A stretch of DNA of 64,000 bases from UBA1381 sp964399965 (GCA_964399965.1 CAYNRX010000007.1:12542-76541), one strand, 5' to 3'. Positions 24,602 through 34,086 are shown, numbered from the stretch's first letter. Program-made: numbers and translations. The notes: generated from the sequence alone by a model not told the origin.

Positions 24602-26920
24602 ATGACACAGGCTATAATAAAGCGCGATGGACGGCAGGTCGATTTCAATATTGACAAGGTCGTTGACGCGATAAACAAGGCTTTCATAGCAACGACCGGG
24701 AGGGATAACCGCGATTACTCGGCGGAGCTGGCAAGAAAGGTAGAGGTAAAGCTCGAGGAGGCGGGACTTGATATACCAACAGTTGAGCAGGTACAGGACG
24801 TAGTTGAGCAGACGCTTATAGACAACGGCCATGTCCGTACCGCTAAGACGTATATCGTATACCGGGCGGAGAGAACGAGAGTCCGGGAGATGAAGACCGA
24901 CCTTATGCAGGTATATGAGGATATAACGTTTAAAGAAGCCAAGGATTCCAATATACAGCGGGAAAACGCCAACGTGAATGCCGATACGGCCATGGGCACG
25001 ATGCTCAAATACGGTTCTGAGGGAGCTAAGCGCTTTTTTGAGATGTGCGTCCTTAAGCCGGAACATGCCAAGGCGCATAAAGAGGGCGATATACACATAC
25101 ACGATCTGGATTTTTTGACTATGACTACGACCTGCTGCCAGATAGACCTGCTTGATCTTTTCAAGGGCGGATTTTCCACCGGTCACGGTGTTCTGCGGGA
25201 ACCTAACGATATCTCAAGCTATGCGGCGCTGGCTTGCATAGCGATACAGTCCAATCAGAACGATCAGCACGGCGGTCAGTCTATCGTCAATTTCGACTAC
25301 GGTATGGCACCGGGAGTTATCAAGACGTATAAAAAACTTTACACGTCCAATCTCGGCAAGGCTATCGAGCTTATGACCGGCAAGCAGATAAGCGATGATA
25401 CCTTAAAGACGCTGCGTGAGGAAATAATAGCAGGCGGCTGCCAGCTGCGCATGGCTTCTTCCGAAGCATACCGTGCTGAGGAGGCGAAACGCTTGGAGGA
25501 GCTGGGGCTGACGACTGAGGAGATAGAAAAATGCCAAGGCTTCGCTCTTTCGCGGGCAGAAAAGGAGACCGACCGCGCGACATATCAGGCGATGGAGGCT
25601 CTTATACACAATCTGAATACGATGAATTCCCGCGCCGGTGCCCAGACGCCGTTTTCCTCGATAAATTACGGCATGGACACTTCCGCTGAAGGCCGCATGG
25701 TAATAAAGAATGTTCTTCTGGCTAATGAAGCCGGATTGGGTAACGGTGAAACGCCGATATTCCCCATACAGATATTCCGTGTAAAGGACGGTGTGAGCTA
25801 TAATCCGGGGGATCCGAACTACGACCTGTTCAAGCTGGCCTGTCGTGTGAGCGCAAAGCGATTGTTCCCGAATTTCTCCTTCCTGGATGCGCCGTTTAAT
25901 CTGAAATTTTACGATGGCACCCCGGAGACGGAGATAGCATACATGGGATGCCGTACAAGAGTTATCGCAAATGTCTACGATAAGTCCAGACAGATATGTA
26001 ACCGCCGCGGCAACCTCAGCTTTACGTCTATAAATCTGCCGCGCATAGCGATAAAGGCCAAGGGCGATATCGGCTGGTTCTTTGAGGAGCTTGACCGGAA
26101 GATAGACTTGGTGATAGATCAGCTGCTTGATAGGCTGGCTATCCAGAGCAAGAAAAAGGTCAAGAATTATCCCTTCCTTATGGGCAACGGAGTATGGCTT
26201 GATTCGGAAAAGCTCGGCCCCGAAGATGAGGTGGGTGAAGTATTAAAGCACGGTACCCTTTCCATCGGCTGGATAGGGCTGGCAGAAACGCTGGTGGCTC
26301 TTATCGGGGAACATCACGGCCAGTCGGAAAAGGCGCAGAATCTGGGTCTTGATATTATATCGCATATGAGAAAGCGCGTTGACGAAGAAAGCGCCAAGAC
26401 CGGACTTAATTTCACACTTCTGGCAACGCCGGCCGAGGGTCTTTCCGGAAGGTTCGTGCGCATGGATAAGGAGCGTTACGGAGTTATCCCCGGTGTTACT
26501 GACCGCGACTATTATACCAATTCCTTCCATGTGCCGGTATATTACGAGATAAGCGCTATAGATAAGATAAAGAAGGAAGCCCCGTATCATGAACTGACGA
26601 ATGCGGGACATATCTCCTATGTGGAGCTTGACGGCGATCCGACGAAGAATTTGGCGGCATTTGAAAAGGTGATACGCGCCATGCATGATGCAGGTATCGG
26701 TTACGGAAGCATAAATCACCCCGTAGATCGTGACCCGGTGTGCGGATTTACCGGCGTTATCGATGGCGACGTATGTCCGAAGTGCGGACGGCATGAATTT
26801 GAGAACGGCGGCGGTTTTGATCGCATACGCCGTGTCACCGGCTATCTGGTGGGAACGCTCGACCGCTTCAATGACGCCAAGCGGGCGGAGGAACGTGACA
26901 GAGTAAAGCATCATGTGTGA
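24602..26920 (+). CDS. nrdD: Anaerobic ribonucleoside-triphosphate reductase
   Basis: A 772-residue class III reductase. An ATP-cone allosteric domain fills about residues 1-95; the glycyl-radical barrel follows with active-site Cys in TTTCCQID; the radical site is Gly747 in RVTGYLVG near the C-terminus. It makes dNTPs from NTPs with formate as reductant and works only without oxygen. The zinc-binding element near residue 710 reads DPVCG...CPKCG, so one of the usual four Cys appears replaced by Asp. AGGAGG precedes the ATG. NrdG overlaps the 3' end by 8 bases. Confidence 0.97.
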   Translation: MTQAIIKRDGRQVDFNIDKVVDAINKAFIATTGRDNRDYSAELARKVEVKLEEAGLDIPTVEQVQDVVEQTLIDNGHVRTAKTYIVYRAERTRVREMKTDLMQVYEDITFKEAKDSNIQRENANVNADTAMGTMLKYGSEGAKRFFEMCVLKPEHAKAHKEGDIHIHDLDFLTMTTTCCQIDLLDLFKGGFSTGHGVLREPNDISSYAALACIAIQSNQNDQHGGQSIVNFDYGMAPGVIKTYKKLYTSNLGKAIELMTGKQISDDTLKTLREEIIAGGCQLRMASSEAYRAEEAKRLEELGLTTEEIEKCQGFALSRAEKETDRATYQAMEALIHNLNTMNSRAGAQTPFSSINYGMDTSAEGRMVIKNVLLANEAGLGNGETPIFPIQIFRVKDGVSYNPGDPNYDLFKLACRVSAKRLFPNFSFLDAPFNLKFYDGTPETEIAYMGCRTRVIANVYDKSRQICNRRGNLSFTSINLPRIAIKAKGDIGWFFEELDRKIDLVIDQLLDRLAIQSKKKVKNYPFLMGNGVWLDSEKLGPEDEVGEVLKHGTLSIGWIGLAETLVALIGEHHGQSEKAQNLGLDIISHMRKRVDEESAKTGLNFTLLATPAEGLSGRFVRMDKERYGVIPGVTDRDYYTNSFHVPVYYEISAIDKIKKEAPYHELTNAGHISYVELDGDPTKNLAAFEKVIRAMHDAGIGYGSINHPVDRDPVCGFTGVIDGDVCPKCGRHEFENGGGFDRIRRVTGYLVGTLDRFNDAKRAEERDRVKHHV

Positions 26921-27428
26921 AAATAAAAAATTGCGCCTGTTCGGAACGGTCAATGATTCGATAGTGGACGGCCCCGGGATACGCTTCGGTGTGTTTGTGC
27001 AGGGCTGTCCGCATAATTGCCCTGGCTGCCATAATCCCGGCTCGCACGATCCTGCGGGAGGATACGATGGAGATATCGGGGAGATATTCGATCAAATAAA
27101 GAAAAATCCCCTGCTCGATGGAGTTACCTTTTCCGGTGGGGAGCCGTTCATGCAGGCAAAGACATTGGCGGAGCTTGCACGGCTGGTGCATGGTATCGGG
27201 CTTGACGTCGTTACTTATACAGGCTTCACCTTTGAGGAGCTCATGGAGAAGGCGAATGAGGAGAACAGCTTTATGGAGCTTCTGGAGGAAACGGATATCC
27301 TGGTAGACGGCCGCTTCGTGCTGGAGCTTCGGGATATAAGCCTGCTGTTTAAGGGCTCGTCAAACCAAAGGATACTGGACGTGAAAAAGTCGCTGGCGGA
27401 GAACAGGGCAACAGAGATGATATTGTAA
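26913..27428 (+). CDS. nrdG: Anaerobic ribonucleotide reductase activating protein
   Basis: A 171-residue radical SAM enzyme. The cluster motif is Cys32-x3-Cys36-x2-Cys39 (GCPHNCPGC), followed by the SAM-binding FSGGEPFMQ near residue 70. It makes the glycyl radical on NrdD from SAM and a reduced 4Fe-4S cluster. The start lies inside the last codons of nrdD, so the pair is translationally coupled. A terminator follows the stop. Confidence 0.96.
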   Translation: MCENKKLRLFGTVNDSIVDGPGIRFGVFVQGCPHNCPGCHNPGSHDPAGGYDGDIGEIFDQIKKNPLLDGVTFSGGEPFMQAKTLAELARLVHGIGLDVVTYTGFTFEELMEKANEENSFMELLEETDILVDGRFVLELRDISLLFKGSSNQRILDVKKSLAENRATEMIL

Positions 27429-27433
27429 CATTG

Positions 27434-27466
27434 GAAAGCCGGGAAGATTTTTCCGGCTTCCTTTTT
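27434..27466 (+). terminator. Terminator of nrdDG
   Basis: AAGCCGG/CCGGCTT stem followed by CCTTTTTG. Confidence 0.85.
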
Positions 27467-27614
27467 GTCGTTGTAATATTCAACAAAAAAACTTATTATT
27501 GTTCACAAAATATACACAAGATATGTATTGAAAACAGAAAAAAGATGTTATATAATGTGGATACGATAGGACTAACAGACTTAAACATGCAAAAGCTGAA
27601 AGGATTTGAGTGTT

Positions 27615-29504
27615 TTGAAAAATGAAAGCAAGATCCTGCTCTTAAAATTTAAAGGCGGTATCCGTGCTGCGGCAAGACAGTTGTCCTCCGATGTTAGGTT
27701 TCGATTTCAATTCATATTCATCTGTGCGGCGATATTGATCCTGGCGGCTGCGGGAGTATATCTGACCTCACAGCTGGCCTTCGCCCGTTCTGAGGCAGAG
27801 GAAACGATAAGCTATACGGAGGAGACTGCTTCACATATGCAGCCCGGCGAATTTAAAGGCAGTAATCTGTTGCCGATAAGCAGCTGGGAAGAAAACGGTG
27901 CGGTTGTGCTCATGGGCGAGGAAGAGGTCACCCTGACTCTCAAAGACAATATCGCAGAATACGACCTAAGCGCGGAGGTTTTCCCGGTAATTCTGGCTGA
28001 CCGTTCGTTGACATGGGAATCGCAAGACCCGCAGATCGCGGCCGTTGATGGCAACGGTCATGTGACGGCTACCGCGCCGGGTACAACGGTCATACGTGCG
28101 GTCAATTCGCAAACCGGAGCGGCGGCTGAATGCAGGGTGACGGTGGTACAGCCGGTAACGGGGCTGTATCTGGCCACTACGACTATAAATATGTATACCG
28201 GCGCATCGAATCAGGCGATACAGGCAGTGATAACGCCCGAAAATGCTTCCAATAGGAATATCATATGGAACACCTCCGACCCGACCGTGGCGATGGTCGA
28301 TGATACCGGCACGGTGATAGCGGTCGGCGCGGGCACGGCGGTAATAACGGCTTCCTCTGAGGAGGGCGGTTATTCGGCCGAATGCATCGTTACAGTTTCC
28401 AAACCGACTCTTATCACTTCATCACCGGTTACACAGGTGCGGATACTTAAAAAACCGTCCGGAGCGGTGGCCGCAAACTCAACGTTCCAGATGACAACGC
28501 TTGTTACCGGCTCTAAACGGGGAGTAAGGGTGAATTGGACGTCGTCTGACCCCAACGTTGCTACGGTAGATGAAAACGGCGTTTTAAGGACTATTTCCGA
28601 GGGGACGGTCACCATAACGGCTTCCGGAGAGGATTCCGCTTCCGACAGCTTTATCCTGGAGGTAAATAACTCAAGCGGCAGAAGCTATAACACTAAGCTG
28701 GCGGCGGCGCAGGATGAGAATTATTCGCCGTCGATATCCATATCGGGTAACATCTCCGGCGGCTCATCATCGGGCGGCGTTTACTATACGATGTATCCGA
28801 CGGATTTTGATACGGCGCTGAAGATCCAAAGCTCGCTTTCCACAAGCCGTACCATTTGGAACAGCGGTTCGGCACAGAAGGCTTCACAATCGCAGATAGC
28901 GCAGTATATGGATCCGGCGAATTTCTCGACCGGTGCGTATAAGTATCAGTTCCTTGACTTGTCCAAGTCCAACGGCGTAGGCGCGGATGCGCTTAACGAG
29001 TTCCTTGATGGCAAGGGTGTGCTCTCCGGGCAAGGTGATGCGTTCGCACGGACGGCTCAGGATTATAACATAAGCGAGGTATACCTGGCGGCGCACGCGG
29101 CTCTGGAAAGCGGCAACGGAACGTCAAATCTGGCGCGTGGAGTAAAATATAACGGCACTACCGTATACAATGTATTCGGTATCGGTGCGGTGGATTCTGA
29201 CCCCTTGAACGGCGGTGCGAAAATGGCGTATGAGATGGGCTGGACGAGTGTGGAAAAGGCCATATACGGCGGAGCGGCCTGGATAAGCGAGAAATATATA
29301 AATTCTAACAGCTATCAGCAGAACACGCTGTATAAAATGCTCTGGAATCCGGCTGAGCCCGGCGTCCACCAGTACGCATCAGACGTGGGCTGGGCAGTCA
29401 AGCAGGCGGTGCAGATAAAGAAGATATTCGATAACTTCCCCAATGCCGTGCTTACGTATGATGTGCCTGTATATTCGGGAATGAGCGAGACCCCGTTGTA
29501 TTGA
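27615..29504 (+). CDS. Cell-wall glucosaminidase with three Big_2 domains
   Basis: A 629-residue exported protein. A short cytoplasmic tail and one membrane segment (about residues 31-53) are followed by three bacterial Ig-like Big_2 repeats (about 90-165, 170-245 and 255-340, each with the WxSxDPxxAxVDxxGxVxAxxxG pattern), a Ser/Gly-rich linker, and a C-terminal GH73-type glucosaminidase domain with AAHAALESGNGTS holding the probable catalytic Glu. It likely cleaves peptidoglycan glycan strands during growth, division or sporulation. AAGGA lies ten bases before the TTG at 27615; the TTG at 27606 is too close to that site. The gene stands alone. Confidence 0.88.
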   Translation: MKNESKILLLKFKGGIRAAARQLSSDVRFRFQFIFICAAILILAAAGVYLTSQLAFARSEAEETISYTEETASHMQPGEFKGSNLLPISSWEENGAVVLMGEEEVTLTLKDNIAEYDLSAEVFPVILADRSLTWESQDPQIAAVDGNGHVTATAPGTTVIRAVNSQTGAAAECRVTVVQPVTGLYLATTTINMYTGASNQAIQAVITPENASNRNIIWNTSDPTVAMVDDTGTVIAVGAGTAVITASSEEGGYSAECIVTVSKPTLITSSPVTQVRILKKPSGAVAANSTFQMTTLVTGSKRGVRVNWTSSDPNVATVDENGVLRTISEGTVTITASGEDSASDSFILEVNNSSGRSYNTKLAAAQDENYSPSISISGNISGGSSSGGVYYTMYPTDFDTALKIQSSLSTSRTIWNSGSAQKASQSQIAQYMDPANFSTGAYKYQFLDLSKSNGVGADALNEFLDGKGVLSGQGDAFARTAQDYNISEVYLAAHAALESGNGTSNLARGVKYNGTTVYNVFGIGAVDSDPLNGGAKMAYEMGWTSVEKAIYGGAAWISEKYINSNSYQQNTLYKMLWNPAEPGVHQYASDVGWAVKQAVQIKKIFDNFPNAVLTYDVPVYSGMSETPLY

Positions 29505-29521
29505 TGGCGACAGTTATATAA

Positions 29522-29562
29522 TAAAGCCCTGTGCGGTAAATTCCGTCAGGGCTTTATTTTTG
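29522..29562 (+). terminator. Terminator of the glucosaminidase gene
   Basis: TAAAGCCCTG/CAGGGCTTTA perfect 10-bp stem followed by TTTTTG. Confidence 0.88.
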
Positions 29563-29590
29563 CGCCCAGAACAAAAGGTGTTTTGCAGGG

Positions 29591-29619
29591 TTGCTTTTGC
29601 GGACGGAACGTGGTATAAT
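29591..29619 (+). promoter_or_regulatory. SigA-type promoter of the RCC1-like exported protein
   Basis: TTGCTT (29591-29596), 17-bp spacer, TATAAT (29614-29619). Confidence 0.65.
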
Positions 29620-29669
29620 TAATGTATGATGGATATTTAACGATGATTCAGGCAAGAGAGGAGGACGAA

Positions 29670-31721
29670 ATGAAAAAACTTATCATAACAGCCGCCGCGT
29701 TGGTCGTTTTAACAGCGCCGTTTTGTGCACGGGCTGAAGAAGCTGTATACAGCACCGATATCGGCGCTCTGATAGACGGTCAGCCGATACGGGCGTATAA
29801 TATCGGCGGCAATATGTATGTTATAGCGGAGGAGCTGCGCTCCTATGGATTTGGAGTAGACTGGAATGAGGAGGAGCGCAGGCTTGATGTATACCGTGAT
29901 GGCAGCCTGGCCGTGACAACGCTTGAGCCGGAGGAGATAAATATAAAAAAAGCCGACTGCCCGGCCTATGAAAAGCTCTATGATGTGTATCCGAGCGATA
30001 TCGCGGTATACGTGGCCGGGGAACAGGTGGAAGGCAAGTCGATCGACGGGCAGATGCTGGTGAAGTTGAGGGAGCTTTCGCGTTACGGTTCGGTGGAATT
30101 TGACAGTGAACGCCGCCTGGCTGTGGCGGATATTGCCAAAAGCTGTTTGGAATGGGATTTTGCCCAAGCGGAGAAGGAGAGCCTTATCATAGATGAGAAT
30201 ACTACCTATGAAGGGCAGGTATTAAACGGCGTTCCTTATGGAGTGGGTAAGTTGACGACGGTCGAAAAGGGACGCAAGCTGCGCCAGGAGTATCGTTCTC
30301 TTAATGCAGATTACAGCCCGCCTGAGCCTGTTTACGAGGAACGCGACCTGACGACATATACGCTGGCCTATTTCCGGGACGGAGAGCCGGTTCAGACCGT
30401 CTATACATACGGGGATATTGTGTATGATAGCGTCAATCTTGACCCGATATTAATAAAGGATCTGCCGTTTAAAGAGGAGCGGCTGGAATATTATGATAAC
30501 GGCGCAGTAACCGGAGGTTGGGCTTCTGTGCAGTCAGAGACCGATATGGTTACATATTACGCAGTATTCCACGCGCTGGATGACGGCAGCATTTATCGGG
30601 ACGGCATAACGTTCGTCAGGGATGGGCGCCGCTACGAATATGATATTTTACGGAATGACGAATATTTATACGGTATGCGCGTAAACTGCCTTTATGTAGA
30701 CGGAAAGATCACAAGCGTGATGCCGTTTGCCGAGCCGGTAAAGTTTACTTCGCTCATGGGGGCGTATGCGGTGCTTGACGAAAACGGCGACATGTATATC
30801 TGGGGCAGGGAGTACGGCTATACAACGATAGACCGTCCTGCCCTTATAAGGGAAAATGTAAGAGACTGCTACACTGCCCATTCAGAGAATATGGCATACG
30901 CCACAGGAGACTATTTTGACCTTAATTATTATATAGTTTCTGCCGACAATAAACTGTACCGCACTGTTGATCTGTTTGATCCGTCCAAAGACATTTTTAT
31001 CACCGATGATGTAAAGTTATTTAAGAAGAATTCAAACAGCGTTTACATAACAGATTCTGAGGATACGCTTTACCGCATAGTGGATTTTGATTATGATACA
31101 GGTTCTGCCTGGGAATTTCCGCTGAAAAAGATAGGCGAGAAGATCAAAGACTTTTCTCTTGTCGGAGACATCGGGGAGTTTGATGTCGTGCATACGGATT
31201 CCGATGTCGAAAAGGTATTCATGCTGAAGTGGGATGAAAAGGCGGAGTTTACCCAAAACGGGGAGATACTGCTTGACGGTGAGGTCCTCGATACGGGAGT
31301 AAAGAGCATTATCGCTTCCGATCCGCCGTATATGCTCGTATACATAAAAGAGGATGACAGCCTTTGGGTGTACAGCAATACGTACAGGGTGTTCTGCGAT
31401 TCCGGTGAAAAGCGGCGTCTCGGCGAGGGTTTCGTTTCGGCCGATGCAGGCCATTCGATAGTGGCGCAGAAGGAGGACGGCTCGTTGTGGCTGTGGAACA
31501 GAAACAGCGATTCGGCTGAACCGGTAATGGTATGCGAAAGCGCCGCTGATTATTGCGTTACAACAAATACGATTACGGTGCTTCTGGAAAGTGGGGAGAT
31601 AGTCGTTGTCGACCAGTCGACTCTGGAGCAGACAAAGCTCGATATGGCCGGCAGGCTTTTGCCGATGGGCACGGTGGAAAAAATATCTGCAATAAGCATT
31701 ACGTATGGTCTCTGGGAATAA
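29670..31721 (+). CDS. Secreted protein with stalk domains and RCC1-like repeats
   Basis: A 683-residue exported protein. Residues 1-22 form a signal peptide ending CARAEE. Two copper-amine-oxidase-N-like stalk domains follow (ALIDGQPIRAYNIGGNMYVIAEELRSYG region and a second about residues 105-155). The second half has repeated DEDGxLWxWG-like units such as AVLDENGDMYIWGREYG and VAQKEDGSLWLWNRN, typical of RCC1 beta-propellers. It probably sits at or outside the cell wall and binds something; no enzyme motif is seen. GAGGAGG precedes the ATG at 29670. It has its own promoter and a bidirectional terminator. Confidence 0.75.
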   Translation: MKKLIITAAALVVLTAPFCARAEEAVYSTDIGALIDGQPIRAYNIGGNMYVIAEELRSYGFGVDWNEEERRLDVYRDGSLAVTTLEPEEINIKKADCPAYEKLYDVYPSDIAVYVAGEQVEGKSIDGQMLVKLRELSRYGSVEFDSERRLAVADIAKSCLEWDFAQAEKESLIIDENTTYEGQVLNGVPYGVGKLTTVEKGRKLRQEYRSLNADYSPPEPVYEERDLTTYTLAYFRDGEPVQTVYTYGDIVYDSVNLDPILIKDLPFKEERLEYYDNGAVTGGWASVQSETDMVTYYAVFHALDDGSIYRDGITFVRDGRRYEYDILRNDEYLYGMRVNCLYVDGKITSVMPFAEPVKFTSLMGAYAVLDENGDMYIWGREYGYTTIDRPALIRENVRDCYTAHSENMAYATGDYFDLNYYIVSADNKLYRTVDLFDPSKDIFITDDVKLFKKNSNSVYITDSEDTLYRIVDFDYDTGSAWEFPLKKIGEKIKDFSLVGDIGEFDVVHTDSDVEKVFMLKWDEKAEFTQNGEILLDGEVLDTGVKSIIASDPPYMLVYIKEDDSLWVYSNTYRVFCDSGEKRRLGEGFVSADAGHSIVAQKEDGSLWLWNRNSDSAEPVMVCESAADYCVTTNTITVLLESGEIVVVDQSTLEQTKLDMAGRLLPMGTVEKISAISITYGLWE

Positions 31722-31731
31722 GTGTGTAAAA

Positions 31732-31774
31732 ACGCCTGTATGCTGCGGCCGGTAAAACCGCAGTATACAGGCGT
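31732..31774. terminator. Bidirectional terminator between the RCC1-like gene and ddh
   Basis: ACGCCTGTAT/ATACAGGCGT with an extra CTGCGG/CCGCAG pairing inside. A-rich before and T-rich after, so it serves both convergent genes. Confidence 0.88.
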
Positions 31775-31804
31775 AATTTTATTTTTTGCTGCCGCTTGAG
31801 GGTC

Positions 31805-32791
31805 TTACAGCATATGACGGCGAAGCTCCTCGCCGCTTTGCTTACACAGATAAGCCGGAGCGATATCAAATACCGTCTTACAGCCGGTCTGCCCTTCCTT
31901 GCTCAAGCGGTAAGCCGCTCTGGCATAAGCTATCAGCACGGAAGAGGTAAACTCGGGGTTGGAATCGAGTTTTAAGCTGTATTCGATAATGTGATTGTTT
32001 TCGCCGTTCCATCCGGTTTTTCCGCTGCGGATAACAAAACCGCCGTGGGGGATGCCGCTGTGATCTCTCTTAAGCTCTTCTTCCGAGATGAAGTTCACGG
32101 TTGTGTCATAATCGGAGAAATAGTTGGGCATATTCTTTATTTCGCTCTCGATACGCGCTTTATCTGCGCCTTCTTCGGCTACTACATAGCATACCCGCGT
32201 ATGCTTTTGACGGGTAGTAAGCTCGGGATTCTTGCCGCCGCGAACAGCCTCCAAGGCTTCATCGACAGGCACGGTATACTGCTTGGCGTCCTTGACGCCT
32301 TCCACTCTGCGGATAGCATCGGAATGCCCCTGGCTTACGCCTTTGCCCCAGAATGTGTAGTCGCAGCCGTCGGAAAGAATCGCATTTGCATACAGACGGT
32401 TGAGCGAGAACATACCCGGATCCCAGCCGACCGAGATTATACCCAGATGGCCGCTTTCCTTGGCTGCCTTGTCTACAGCATCGAAATGCTCGGGTATCTT
32501 CGCGTGAGTGTCAAAGCTGTCTATCACGTTGAAATATTTCACATATTCCGGCGTCTGCTCCGGCAGATCTGTCGCGCTTCCGCCGCAGAGGATCATTACG
32601 TCGATCTCGTCCTTCATTTCTGCCGCCTTGTCTACTGGGTAAACGGCAGCCCCCTCGGTCAGTATCTTTACTGTTGCCGGGTCGCGTCGCGTAAATACTG
32701 CTTTGAGCTCCATGTCATCGTTCTGGCGGATTGCGCATTCAACGCCGCGCCCGAGGTTACCGTAGCCCAAAATACCGATCCTGATCTTCAT
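31805..32791 (-). CDS. ddh: meso-Diaminopimelate D-dehydrogenase
   Basis: A 328-residue NADPH-dependent enzyme that makes meso-diaminopimelate in one step from tetrahydrodipicolinate and ammonia, for lysine and peptidoglycan. The N-terminal Rossmann motif is GILGYGNLGRGVE; SVGWDPGMFSLNR and FWGKGVSQGHSDAIRR are family signatures of the substrate pocket. GGAG lies nine bases before the ATG. It has its own promoter and is not linked to other dap genes. No lysine riboswitch is seen in its leader. Confidence 0.95.
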   Translation of the reverse strand: MKIRIGILGYGNLGRGVECAIRQNDDMELKAVFTRRDPATVKILTEGAAVYPVDKAAEMKDEIDVMILCGGSATDLPEQTPEYVKYFNVIDSFDTHAKIPEHFDAVDKAAKESGHLGIISVGWDPGMFSLNRLYANAILSDGCDYTFWGKGVSQGHSDAIRRVEGVKDAKQYTVPVDEALEAVRGGKNPELTTRQKHTRVCYVVAEEGADKARIESEIKNMPNYFSDYDTTVNFISEEELKRDHSGIPHGGFVIRSGKTGWNGENNHIIEYSLKLDSNPEFTSSVLIAYARAAYRLSKEGQTGCKTVFDIAPAYLCKQSGEELRRHML

Positions 32792-32870
32792 CTAAAATCA
32801 CTCCAATATCTGAAAATTTTCCGAAAACTTCCGCCGCAGCCGCGCCGAAAGCACCGTATTTGCTACAATT

Positions 32871-32899
32871 ATTTTATCAGATTTGTTCATATATTACAA
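32871..32899 (-). promoter_or_regulatory. SigA-type promoter of ddh
   Basis: On the minus strand TTGTAA (32894-32899), 17-bp spacer, TAAAAT (32871-32876). Confidence 0.65.
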
Positions 32900-32975
32900 G
32901 AGCAAAATCATACAATCAAAATGACATTTTTTGACGGCGGATTTGTCAAGTTTATATACAAGCTGAAAATAAAAA

Positions 32976-33000
32976 ACAGGGGCGGGAACGCCGCTCCTGT
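32976..33000 (-). terminator. Minus-strand terminator behind the 6S-like RNA
   Basis: A 10-bp stem ACAGGGGCGG/CCGCTCCTGT with one G-T pair, followed on the minus strand by TTTTTTATTTTC. Confidence 0.75.
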
Positions 33001-33007
33001 TTAAAAA

Positions 33008-33208
33008 ATAAAAACCCCATGATGACCGATGGCGGAGTCTTGTTTTCTACCTGCATAAGCAGGTGGGTCGTTTCCCGGATACTTTATATGTCCACTGGCA
33101 GTTCCGAAGAAAAGGAGGCGTATACGCCGCACCCGGAGTAAACATCCCTTATATAAAGTGTTGGTAAAAAAATTGACTCCCCACGTGAAACACAGGGCTT
33201 TTTCTTTC
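33008..33208 (-). ncRNA. ssrS: Putative 6S RNA (SsrS-like)
   Basis: A roughly 200-nt transcript unit without a credible gene: own promoter upstream and T-rich 3' end. The 5' and 3' ends pair (AAAGCCC with GGGTTTTT; GGGGAGTC with GACTCC), and the interior contains CCTGCTTATGCAGG and GGCGTATACGCC hairpins around a largely single-stranded centre. Size, closing stem and the open middle fit 6S RNA, which mimics an open promoter and binds SigA RNA polymerase. An 81-codon frame crosses it but has no Shine-Dalgarno. Alternatives are another structured regulatory RNA; SRP, RNase P and tmRNA signatures were not found. Confidence 0.6.
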
Positions 33209-33214
33209 ATAACT

Positions 33215-33243
33215 ATAATACCACATTTCCCGTCAAAATTCAA
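33215..33243 (-). promoter_or_regulatory. Promoter of the 6S-like RNA
   Basis: On the minus strand TTGAAT (33238-33243), 17-bp spacer, TATTAT (33215-33220), with an extended -10 TGG just before the hexamer. Confidence 0.7.
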
Positions 33244-33302
33244 CATAAAATTAAAAGAAATTATGTTAATTTTTTGTTACAATATAATTGCGGGAATATT
33301 AT

Positions 33303-33581
33303 TTATTCCTCGGGGATCTCATCCTCGCGGCACAAGAACTCGTCAAATGCCCGTTCAAGCTCCTCCTCGTCCTCTATCATGACCAGTTCCATATCATCGC
33401 CCTCACCCTCAACGCGCATAATGAGCACTTCGTCCTCTTCGGCGTCATCCGGCGTATTGGTCTCAACCATGGCAAAATATGTGTTTCCGCCGTTTGTGTA
33501 TACGTCTATGACTTCAAATTCTATCTGCTCTCCGTTTTCGTCCTCAAGCATTATGATGTTGTCTCTTTCATTTTCCTGCAT
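33303..33581 (-). CDS. DUF1292 protein (YrzB family)
   Basis: A 92-residue strongly acidic protein of the DUF1292 family (DENGEQIEFEVIDVYTNGGNTYFAMVE is the conserved part). Function is unknown, but it is nearly always placed behind ruvX in Firmicutes, as here. AGAGGTG lies before the ATG. It is the last gene of a two-gene minus-strand unit. Confidence 0.85.
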   Translation of the reverse strand: MQENERDNIIMLEDENGEQIEFEVIDVYTNGGNTYFAMVETNTPDDAEEDEVLIMRVEGEGDDMELVMIEDEEELERAFDEFLCREDEIPEE

Positions 33582-33675
33582 TTTGGCACCTCTTTATTAT
33601 TATTTGTATCTGCCGGTTACCCGTTCTGCGGATAACTATGGATATTGTAATACAAAACCGGGCAAATGTCAAACA

Positions 33676-34086
33676 TTATTTTCTTGAATCAAGGTACGTT
33701 TCCAAAATAATACACGCGGCTACGGTATCTAGTACCTTTTTTCTGTTTTTTCCTCTTGTATTCGTATCATTCAGATATCGTTTGGCGCCGGCTGTGGATA
33801 AGCGTTCGTCCCAGAGGACTATCTCGCCGGAATATATCGTTTTTAGATTATCAACAAATTTTTTGGTCGCCTCGACTCTGAATCCTTCGCTGCCGTCCAT
33901 GTTTTTCGGCAGACCTACAACGATCGCTTCGGGAGAATATTCCCCTATTATTTTTTTAAGCTCTGCCAGAAGAGATTTTTTTCCGGAATTTTTCAGCGTA
34001 CCTACACCTTGAGCGGTCCAGCCCATGGGATCGCTGACTGCAACGCCTACACGGCTATCGCCGTAATCTATTCCCAGTATGCGCAT
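33676..34086 (-). CDS. ruvX: RuvX/YqgF-family nuclease (pre-16S rRNA or Holliday junction)
   Basis: A 136-residue RNase H-fold protein. The N-terminal MRILGIDYGDSRVGVAVSDP carries the first catalytic Asp; VVGLPKNMDGSEG and the WDERLSTAGAKR segment supply the other acidic residues. Relatives process the 5' end of 16S rRNA and were first proposed as Holliday junction resolvases. GGAGG stands before the ATG at 34086; the frame extends to 34125 without a site. DUF1292 follows 94 bases downstream. The usual upstream partner ireB is not here. Confidence 0.93.
   Translation of the reverse strand: MRILGIDYGDSRVGVAVSDPMGWTAQGVGTLKNSGKKSLLAELKKIIGEYSPEAIVVGLPKNMDGSEGFRVEATKKFVDNLKTIYSGEIVLWDERLSTAGAKRYLNDTNTRGKNRKKVLDTVAACIILETYLDSRK

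Noticed and set aside
32792..32900. Lysine riboswitch in the ddh leader
   Set aside because: The leader is under 100 bases and lacks the conserved lysine-riboswitch elements.
33001..33246. 81-codon minus-strand frame over the 6S-like RNA
   Set aside because: No Shine-Dalgarno; the sequence is better explained as a structured RNA with promoter and terminator.
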